Shown: piece by piece, positions 1 to 6,628 of the stretch | How positions within the stretch are numbered: position 1 is the first letter of the stretch | Layout of the letters: each line of letters opens with the position of its first letter | From: CAYZXK01 sp964482395 | Lineage (GTDB): Bacteria; Planctomycetota; Phycisphaerae; UBA1845; Fen-1342 | Assembly: GCA_964482395.1 (NCBI GenBank) | Contig: CAYZXK010000189.1 | Span: 1 to 30,534 of the forward strand | Length of the DNA: 30,534 nucleotides | Reading direction: 5' to 3' | The notes under the pieces: generated by a model | Seen by the model: only the letters and a program-made list of their open reading frames with translations | What the model was told of the DNA's origin: nothing | Databases searched by the model: none | Translations under genes and position numbers: made by a program

Positions 1-1074
1 CACCCCACCAGTTCCGACTACCTTCTGGGCGGGACCCAGGACAACGGCTCCAACATTCGCAGCACGCCGACGCTGGAGTGGACCCAGATCCTCGGCGGCG
101 ACGGGGGCTGGACCCAGCTCGACCAGACCAACCCGCTACGACTATTCGTCGAATACCAGGGCAGCGGAAACCTCTACCTGTCCGCCAACGGCGGAAGCTC
201 GCTCACCTACGCCGGCAACGGAATCAACAGCGGCGACCGAAACTGCTTCCTGCCGCCATACCTCATGAGTCCGGATAACCCGCAACGAATGCTCTACGCC
301 ACGCACCGCATCTACCGGAGCACCAACGGGGGCACGAGCTGGACCGCGATTTCCGGCGATCTGACCGGTGGGGGTGTGGCCGCCATCCGGTCACTTGCGA
401 TTGCACCGTCCGACCCGAACACGGTTTATGTCGCCACCAATGACGGCCGCGTCCTGCGATCCTCGGACGGCGGCGTCAACTTCACCCTGCTGCTGACCGA
501 CGCCCTGGGCTGGCCGCGAGTCACCCGCGAGCTGTTCGTCCATCCGACTCAGCCGCTGACTGTGTACCTGGCCGGCGCTAGGTTCGGACAACCTCACATT
601 CGGCGAAGCATTGACGGTGGGCAGAGTTGGACCACCTTGGATGGCAACCTGCCCGACGTGCCGGTAAATACCCTGGCGGTCGACGTCCGTGGCAAGCTAC
701 CCGTCATTTACGCCGGGGCCGATGATGGGCTCTACTATTCCATCAACGGCGGCGGGGCCTGGCACCGCTATGGGGTCGGGCTTCCCAAGGCCGCGGTGAT
801 CGACCTGCGACTGGAGCCGGCTCGGAATCGGCTGATCGCCGCCACCCGGGGCCGCGGGGCCTGGAGCATCGCGATCGCGGTCCCCGGCGACATGAACGGC
901 GACGGCCAACTCGGCTTTGCGGACATCAACGCCTTTGTCCTGGCCCTCACCAGCCCGGAAGGCTATGCGCAGCAGTACCCGCAAATCGACCGGAACCTGA
1001 ACGGCGACATGAACGGCGATGGCCAGCTTACCTTCGCCGACATCAACGGGTTTGTGGCCCTGCTGTGCTCGTAG
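1..1074 (+). CDS. Secreted Asp-box/BNR-like beta-propeller protein with C-terminal dockerin-like repeats (5' end outside window)
   Basis: The frame is open from base 1 to the TAG at 1072-1074, so the start lies outside the window. The visible part has repeated propeller blades with Asp-box-like strings (for example SINGGGAWHRYG, STNGGTSWTAISG and SIDGGQSWTTLDG), as in sortilin/VPS10-like and BNR glycan-binding proteins. A TQDNGS motif near the left edge fits this family. The last 60 residues hold two calcium-loop repeats, GDMNGDGQLGFADINAFV and GDMNGDGQLTFADINGFV, the dockerin/EF-hand-like tail common on exported planctomycete proteins. It is probably exported and surface-attached; its ligand is unknown. 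The protein ends naturally (FVALLCS), and the G of its stop codon is the first base of the CRISPR array. Confidence 0.85.
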   Translation, partial: HPTSSDYLLGGTQDNGSNIRSTPTLEWTQILGGDGGWTQLDQTNPLRLFVEYQGSGNLYLSANGGSSLTYAGNGINSGDRNCFLPPYLMSPDNPQRMLYATHRIYRSTNGGTSWTAISGDLTGGGVAAIRSLAIAPSDPNTVYVATNDGRVLRSSDGGVNFTLLLTDALGWPRVTRELFVHPTQPLTVYLAGARFGQPHIRRSIDGGQSWTTLDGNLPDVPVNTLAVDVRGKLPVIYAGADDGLYYSINGGGAWHRYGVGLPKAAVIDLRLEPARNRLIAATRGRGAWSIAIAVPGDMNGDGQLGFADINAFVLALTSPEGYAQQYPQIDRNLNGDMNGDGQLTFADINGFVALLCS

Positions 1075-1307
1075 TTGCGGCTTGCTCGCAGGCCAGGATC
1101 GATTACACTCGGCGCCGCTCTCACGATCGACATGTCTCAGTTGCGGCTTGCTCGCAGGCCAGGATCGATTACACTCCCACGCCGTGACTGTGAGCACGAG
1201 ACCAAGTTGCGGCTTGCTCGCAGGCCAGGATCGATTACACTTTGTCTTCCAACCACTTCTCGAAATCCATGGTTGCGGCTTGCTCGCAGGCCAGGATCGA
1301 TTACACT
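1074..1307 (+). CRISPR. Type II CRISPR array: 4 repeats of 36 nt, 3 spacers of 30 nt
   Basis: Four identical repeats lie at 1074-1109, 1140-1175, 1206-1241 and 1272-1307. They begin GTTGCGGCTTGCTCG and end GATCGATTACACT. The three spacers (1110-1139, 1176-1205, 1242-1271) are exactly 30 nt each. crRNA sense is the plus strand: the repeat starts with GTTG like other type II-C repeats, and the tracrRNA anti-repeat at 6701 is complementary to this strand. Transcription would therefore run towards cas2. No degenerate terminal repeat is visible. The array abuts the stop codon of the upstream gene, so no conventional leader fits on that side. The 48 nt between the last repeat and cas2 (1308-1355) is the only non-coding flank and contains a 10-bp palindrome GCAAGCTTGC at 1317-1326. 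The repeat contains TTGCTC, 16 nt, then TACACT, a weak internal promoter candidate. Confidence 0.98.
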
Positions 1308-1355
1308 GCCGTGCCCGCAAGCTTGCCGCGGCGAATGACTTGTCGCTGAGGCGGG

Positions 1356-1685
1356 TCAGAAAAGTTCGAGCTGACGAGGTGGCGGCTCGGGCGGTTTGCG
1401 CAGTTTTCCCCAAAAAACACGCATCCGCTCGAACTGTTTATCGGTAATCGTGAGCACCCGGACCTCCCCATCGTCCGGCAGGGCGAGCTGCACCCGCTGG
1501 GCGTGCACGTCGGCGTTCTCCTCGCTGGCACAGTGCCGCACATAGACGGAGAATTGTAGGCGCGAGAAACCGTCCTTGAGCAGGGCCTTGCGGAACTGTG
1601 CATAGGCCCGGCGGGCTTCCTTCGTGTCCACCGGCAGATCGAACATCGCCATCACCCACATGCATCGATAGCCGCTGACAAACAT
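1356..1685 (-). CDS. cas2: CRISPR-associated endoribonuclease-fold protein Cas2
   Basis: This 109-residue protein matches the length and opening of Cas2. A beta strand MWVMAMFDLPV (residues 9-19) carries the conserved Asp16, followed by a helix rich in Arg/Lys and a second strand SRLQFSVYVRHC, as in type II Cas2 proteins. Cas2 dimers bridge two Cas1 dimers to form the spacer-integration complex. It is the last cas gene, 24 bp after cas1 on the same strand, and its stop is 48 bp from the array. The ATG at 1685 is used; an internal Met9 is an alternative start. Confidence 0.95.
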   Translation of the reverse strand: MFVSGYRCMWVMAMFDLPVDTKEARRAYAQFRKALLKDGFSRLQFSVYVRHCASEENADVHAQRVQLALPDDGEVRVLTITDKQFERMRVFWGKLRKPPEPPPRQLELF

Positions 1686-1709
1686 CCGCCCGGCCGCCGT
1701 TCAGGACCC

Positions 1710-2777
1710 TCATTTTCCTTTATCCGGGGGGGGCGCGCTCGGCTGACGCCCAGCCGCAGGGTCCATCGGACCGCCGCCCGCTGAAGGCGGAGGTCCAGCG
1801 CTACCCGGTCCCTGGTCGCATGCGACCGGGATTTCCAGTCGCTTGGCGGTGCCCTCGAAGCAGCGCACCAGCGAGGCCACCATTCGGTGCAGTGCTACCA
1901 TCAATGGTCCGGTTTGCTCGCCCAGACGCACTTCGGCCGTCAGGGTCTGGAGCAGTTCGGCCTTCGTGTTCGGGTTCAGTTCAGCACGACCCGACCCGGC
2001 CAGCATTCGTACCCGGGCATCGATCAGTGGTCGGAGCGGCTCGACCAGGTCGTCGGCCAGACAGAAAGCGTCGGAGCGGTTGGCGTGGTGGATTCCCAGA
2101 GCCGGCAGCAGGCCGGCGGCGACGATGGCCCGAGCCACGGCCGCCCGCAGGACGGCATAGCCGTAGTTCAGCAGCACGTTGAGACCGTCGCCGTCGGGAT
2201 CGCGTCGGAACGGTTGGCCGCTCGCGGCCGAAACGCCTGCCTCACCCGCCGTTTGCACGCCCTCAAAGAGGGCCGACCAGTAGGCCCGTGCCGCCTGAGC
2301 CTCCACGTTGCTCGGATCGCCGGAACGGACCTGCCGAGCCAGGTTGAGCAGGCGGGAGCGGATGGGCGAGCCCGGCGGCAGGTTCGCGGCCTGGGCGCGG
2401 ATTTTGGCCTGGACGAGCTGGCGCCAGAGCTGTTTCTTGAGCGGTTTCTTGGCGGCGAGCTGGTCATGGATCCGCCAGATGACCTCGGTGTGCTCGCCGA
2501 AGGGCAGCAGCAGCCCGGCCGGGAGATGGTTGCGGCCGCAGACCACCAGGGCGGCATCGTACTTCAGCAGGGTGGTGAGGGCGGCATGCGTGTAGGTCGT
2601 GCCGCACTCTTCGACCAGGACCATGCCGATGTCTTCGCAGGGGATGCTGGCCAGCAGGCCTTCGGGCTCGGCGGGGAGGGGCTTGGGCGGCTCGGACTTG
2701 CGCAGGAGCAGCAACTGCTCGTTCCGCACGGTCAGATGGACCGGCTGTTGCGAGATTTCGATGGTGCGTTTGATCAC
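1710..2777 (-). CDS. cas1: CRISPR-associated integrase Cas1 (type II)
   Basis: Cas1 is the metal-dependent integrase that inserts new spacers. The expected catalytic triad is visible: Glu159 in NVEAQAARAYW, the GIHHANRSDAF motif (His230/231), and Asp243 in ADDLVEPLRP. Residues 1-100 form the beta-rich N-terminal domain, and the helical catalytic domain follows. The protein has 355 residues; type II Cas1 is usually about 300. The excess is a Pro/Gly-rich, probably disordered tail of about 35-45 residues (GPPPSAGGGP and onward). The start is a GTG at 2777 with a GCGGAG stretch upstream. It lies 50 bp after cas9 and 24 bp before cas2, so all three are likely co-transcribed. Confidence 0.96.
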   Translation of the reverse strand: MIKRTIEISQQPVHLTVRNEQLLLLRKSEPPKPLPAEPEGLLASIPCEDIGMVLVEECGTTYTHAALTTLLKYDAALVVCGRNHLPAGLLLPFGEHTEVIWRIHDQLAAKKPLKKQLWRQLVQAKIRAQAANLPPGSPIRSRLLNLARQVRSGDPSNVEAQAARAYWSALFEGVQTAGEAGVSAASGQPFRRDPDGDGLNVLLNYGYAVLRAAVARAIVAAGLLPALGIHHANRSDAFCLADDLVEPLRPLIDARVRMLAGSGRAELNPNTKAELLQTLTAEVRLGEQTGPLMVALHRMVASLVRCFEGTAKRLEIPVACDQGPGSAGPPPSAGGGPMDPAAGRQPSAPPPDKGK

Positions 2778-2827
2778 GGCCGCCGAACTCCGCTACCGGA
2801 CCTATCGGCGGCCGGCGACTGGCCGGT

Positions 2828-5800
2828 TTAATCGCGGTCGAGTCGTTGGACGTCACCCAGGGGACCGACGCGGACCTTATAGGGTGGTTGGCCGGGCTCC
2901 GGGCCGCACTCCTTCAGATCAGCCGGCGTCACGGCCCAGCGATCCTGTTCGCTGGCCTTGCGCGCGTCCCAGTGGGGGGCGAAGTGGATGCGACAAGAAT
3001 TGCCCAGCTTGTCGAGCTTGCACACCACGAAGTAATTCGGCGCCTCATCGGGCCGGTCCTTCCGTCGAGCGTAGATCATCTCGCCTTCGGCTAGCGACAT
3101 GACGAAGAGCTGGCCCTCGCGGTCCGCACGGTCGACGGCCGGCCGTTTTTCGATGCGCACGCGGCGGGCGGCTTCGAAGGTCGGTATCACCTCGCCGGAC
3201 CACTTGCCGGTCTTCAAACTTTCGCGAATCTCGATGTGGTGGTTGTTGCCGCCGATGTAGACGCGCTTGGTGCGGGCATGGGGCTTTGACGGGTCGCTGG
3301 GGTCCATGTGGGGGACCAGCGTTCCCGCGCCGGGGTCCCAGTGCTTGCGCGGGATGATCACGGGGTCGGTGATGGTGCGCAGCAGTATTACGCTCTTAAT
3401 CGGCACGCCGCTCGGCATAGTGAGTTTGCCGTCGTCCAGCAGCTTCTTTATCTCGGCGGGCGTGAAATCGTCAGGGTTCAGGGCGTTGGCGCGCAAGCAC
3501 TTGCGAATCCGGTCCCGCAGGGCCCGGTCGCGGACGATGCCGGACTTTGCCGGCGAAGGGTCTTGCAGCGCGGCGAGCTGCTTGCGGATAGCGCGTTTCG
3601 CCTGCGCCGGGAGGCTCGGGTCTTCGAGCCTAGCGCTGAGTTCATCCCAGCCCTCGGGAACGCGCAAGTGGTTGGGCGTCAGACGATCGACGCTGATACG
3701 GTTCGTGAACAGTGCGCTGGCATCCTCCGTGCGATGTGGAGGCAAAGGATCGATGACCGGACCATAGTGAGTTTCTTCGTGAAAGGCGCCGACCAGGCGG
3801 CGTTTGACCGGCCGGTTAGCTACGACCAGCCTATCGAAAGCCGTGACCACGGCATCGCGGAATGACTCCGGACTTGGCCACGCCGCGGGGTGCGGAAGCG
3901 GCTTGCGCCGTGGCCGATAACCGGTGCGCTCATAGTATTCGCGGTCCTCGCGCGCCTGACGGGCAACGACCGTGAGCAGCTCCGGCCCCAGCAGCGCCGT
4001 TACCAGCGCGTCGAGCGCATGGTGACGATGGTCGCTGCGGTCCTTCGGCTCCTTGCGGGCACGCCGAGATGCCTGTTCCAGGTCCGGGTCCGCGGCTAAC
4101 TGGTCAGGTGCCGGCGGCTCCTCTAGGCCGTGAGCCCGGTCGATCGTGCTTTCGTGCAAGCCCCAATCAGCCCGCAAGCGCGAGGTGTATTCGCCCTTCG
4201 TCGTGAAGATCCGGCGAACGCCGCCGCGCTCTGGAAGCCCCTGCCCGTCGTAAAGGGCGTCAGCGATGTACGAAGCGACCTGCCGGGCTGCGTAGGCGGT
4301 GTCGGTCAACTGGGAATTGCGGAAGGCTTCCTCGTCCGGAGTCGGCGCCTGGAGCCGCTCCCATTTGACGCGGTTGTCCTTGATCGGCGCCTTCTCCAGG
4401 CGCTGGAGCATGGCCTTGACACCCTCCGCACCGAGCCAGTCCAGCGGCGTGCGCATCCCCTTGCCCCGATTGGCCTCGCGGTAGCACAGCACCAGGTTGT
4501 TGAAGGCCATCGTTCGCCCGGTGAGGGCCTCGGGGATGATGTGTTCGATCTCCACCTCGCGCCCCTCGGCCGCCATACGCTCCGTGATGGTGCGGTTGGA
4601 GTTGGGACCGCTGAGCGAGAAAGGACACACGCCGGCCTGTTCGCGGCATAGACGCACACGCAGCGTAGCCCTAGCCCAGTTTGACTGTGGAATGCTCCAG
4701 GCGCGCAGGTTCTCTTCAATCTGTCTGCGCTCCTGCTCGCGCTCCCGGTTGGCCGCCAGTTGCTCGTTGCGCCTCTTGGCAGTGTCCTGGACACCGCGCG
4801 CGAACTCGATCACTACGCGATCGGGCTTACGCCGGAACTTACGCAGCCAGGCGACCAGGTGGCGCCGGACCTCGTGGATGGTCTTGCGGACCACCGGGTT
4901 GGAGAGCATCGGCGCCGGCGGCGGCTCGGGCAACGGATGGCCGTTCTCATCGCGAATCACCTCACCGTTTTCATCTTTAAGCTGGTGCTTCTCCTGGCGC
5001 ATGTAGTATCGATCCGCCGCGGTCAGCCCTAGCGCGCCCGTGGCGTAACGCCGGGCCGCCAATTCGTACGCGCAATCGCCGGTCTGCCTGAACTGCTGCC
5101 AAAGCTCCTGAGCGTGCGCCTTGCGGGCCTCCTGCTGCGTCGGCCAGCGGTTGTTATCGGCGTCGAAACGCTCCATGTACGGCAGCAGATTCAAGATCGC
5201 CCGACGGGAGAGGTTCAGGCGTTTTTCAAGCTTCGGGCGGCCTTTCCAGGCCTCGATCAGCCGGTCGGCGGCCGCCTCGCCCAGCCCCCACCAGCGCTGG
5301 GCGCCATCGCGCAGCCTCTTGGTATCGTCTTCATGATCCGGGTCGAACTTGAGAATGGCGCGGTTGACAGACTCGCGCTGCTGCTCCGACATCTGGTTCC
5401 AGCGCTCTTCGCCGAACGCGCCGTGGACGATCTCGCGGTGGAACCAGTCGGTGTTGATCTCGCGCTGCTCATCGGCCTCGATGTTCAGGCGAAGCGACCT
5501 GTCGCGCGGGTTGATGCCCAGGGCTTTCTTGAGGTCCGCCACGCTGGCCGAGGTCTTGGGCACCAGCTTACCCTTCTGCTTGCTCTGGCCCAGAGGGCCC
5601 CGCAGCAGCCGGATGACCTTCTCGCGCTCATCCGCGGTCAGCGGCCGTTCAGGTCCGGTGGGCGGCTCGATGCGCAGGTTGTTGACGGTCTCCAGGACGC
5701 GGAAGTAGCTGGCGTGCCGGTCGGCTTGCGGCACGCAGCGCTCGGTCGGCTCCAGAACGCAGCGGCCCAACGTACCGGTGTCCCAGTACGTGCGGCGCTG

Positions 5801-6628
5801 GCCGAACAGCAGGCCGCGGTGTCGCCAGGCGTCGGACTGGCTCGGATCATCCAGGGCCTTGATCAGGTCGTCGGTCAACATGCCTGCCAGCGCAGAGTCG
5901 GCGAAGCCACGCTGCTTCTCCACAATGCGCTGAAACTCCTCGCGGATGAGCGCGCGGCTGGCAAAGAGCATCTCCGTTTCTGGAAGACGGTATTGCCGAT
6001 TGCGAACCGGCAGGACCTGGGGGTCGTTCGGCTCCCGCCCGTGCCGCTTTGCGCGACGTTGGCGGGTCCGGCGGCTGCATGCGTCATCAGGCAGGCGTTT
6101 AATCGGCTGACGCCGTTCATCGATCAGATCCGCCAGCAGTTGCCCGACCGTCTCCGCCCCGCGGTCTTTCAACAGCTTGTTCAGGCGGTCCATGGCGTCC
6201 TTTACCTTGCCCTCGTCGGGATTCTCGGGGTCGGTAACGACGCCGACGGCCCCGCGACGCTGGGCCAGGTGAACCAGCACACGACCGAATTCGTGCGGGG
6301 TCAGCGGCTCCTTGAGGGCTTTGCGCCGGAGCTGCCAGGGATCGAGGTCGAAAAGCTCTTGTAGTTCGGTCGGCTCCCGCGGCAGAAGGTCATGGTCCAT
6401 CAGGAAACGCACAAGCTGGCGCTTCCGCTGAGCCCGCCGGTGGATGGTGCGGCGTTGCGACCGCGTCTGGCGCCGGGCCTGGTTCTTCGGTGCCCCGCGT
6501 TTGTTCTCCTGTTCGTCGACGCCGGCCGGAAAGACGCTGGCGGCCAGATGTACTTCCTGCCTCTCGGTGTCAACCCAAGCCGAGCCGACCGAGTTGGAGC
6601 CGATGTCAAGGCCGAGGCAGATGGTCAT
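2828..6628 (-). CDS. cas9: CRISPR RNA-guided endonuclease Cas9, large type II-C-like
   Basis: This 1266-residue Cas9 cleaves DNA matched by crRNA:tracrRNA. RuvC-I is ICLGLDIGSNSVG with Asp8. An Arg-rich bridge helix spans about residues 51-78 (RRQTRSQRRTIHRRAQRKR). The helical recognition lobe covers about 80-590. RuvC-II is RVVIEFARG with Glu608. The HNH domain has EVEIEHIIPE with His696 and NNLVLCYREANRGKG with Asn711/Asn720. RuvC-III is DHRHHALDALV with His870 and Asp873. The string GAFHEETHYGP (947-957) and the C-terminal beta-rich wedge/PAM-interacting region resemble II-C proteins. It is longer than most II-C Cas9s. The residue before the HNH histidine is Glu rather than the usual Asp. 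ATG 6628 has a GGGGA nine bases upstream. No csn2 or cas4 is seen. All catalytic residues are present, so activity is plausible. Confidence 0.97.
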   Translation of the reverse strand: MTICLGLDIGSNSVGSAWVDTERQEVHLAASVFPAGVDEQENKRGAPKNQARRQTRSQRRTIHRRAQRKRQLVRFLMDHDLLPREPTELQELFDLDPWQLRRKALKEPLTPHEFGRVLVHLAQRRGAVGVVTDPENPDEGKVKDAMDRLNKLLKDRGAETVGQLLADLIDERRQPIKRLPDDACSRRTRQRRAKRHGREPNDPQVLPVRNRQYRLPETEMLFASRALIREEFQRIVEKQRGFADSALAGMLTDDLIKALDDPSQSDAWRHRGLLFGQRRTYWDTGTLGRCVLEPTERCVPQADRHASYFRVLETVNNLRIEPPTGPERPLTADEREKVIRLLRGPLGQSKQKGKLVPKTSASVADLKKALGINPRDRSLRLNIEADEQREINTDWFHREIVHGAFGEERWNQMSEQQRESVNRAILKFDPDHEDDTKRLRDGAQRWWGLGEAAADRLIEAWKGRPKLEKRLNLSRRAILNLLPYMERFDADNNRWPTQQEARKAHAQELWQQFRQTGDCAYELAARRYATGALGLTAADRYYMRQEKHQLKDENGEVIRDENGHPLPEPPPAPMLSNPVVRKTIHEVRRHLVAWLRKFRRKPDRVVIEFARGVQDTAKRRNEQLAANREREQERRQIEENLRAWSIPQSNWARATLRVRLCREQAGVCPFSLSGPNSNRTITERMAAEGREVEIEHIIPEALTGRTMAFNNLVLCYREANRGKGMRTPLDWLGAEGVKAMLQRLEKAPIKDNRVKWERLQAPTPDEEAFRNSQLTDTAYAARQVASYIADALYDGQGLPERGGVRRIFTTKGEYTSRLRADWGLHESTIDRAHGLEEPPAPDQLAADPDLEQASRRARKEPKDRSDHRHHALDALVTALLGPELLTVVARQAREDREYYERTGYRPRRKPLPHPAAWPSPESFRDAVVTAFDRLVVANRPVKRRLVGAFHEETHYGPVIDPLPPHRTEDASALFTNRISVDRLTPNHLRVPEGWDELSARLEDPSLPAQAKRAIRKQLAALQDPSPAKSGIVRDRALRDRIRKCLRANALNPDDFTPAEIKKLLDDGKLTMPSGVPIKSVILLRTITDPVIIPRKHWDPGAGTLVPHMDPSDPSKPHARTKRVYIGGNNHHIEIRESLKTGKWSGEVIPTFEAARRVRIEKRPAVDRADREGQLFVMSLAEGEMIYARRKDRPDEAPNYFVVCKLDKLGNSCRIHFAPHWDARKASEQDRWAVTPADLKECGPEPGQPPYKVRVGPLGDVQRLDRD

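Noticed and set aside
697..1447. Open frames that translate the CRISPR repeats (repeated RLARRPGSITL or CNRSWPASKPQ strings)
   Set aside because: The protein repeats are just the 36-nt DNA repeats read in frame with 30-nt spacers, because 66 is divisible by 3.
1887..2831. Plus-strand 314-codon frame opposite cas1
   Set aside because: No motifs; cas1 on the minus strand has the full catalytic triad.
5114..6364. Plus-strand 416-codon frame opposite cas9
   Set aside because: An antisense shadow of the cas9 recognition lobe with no recognisable domain.
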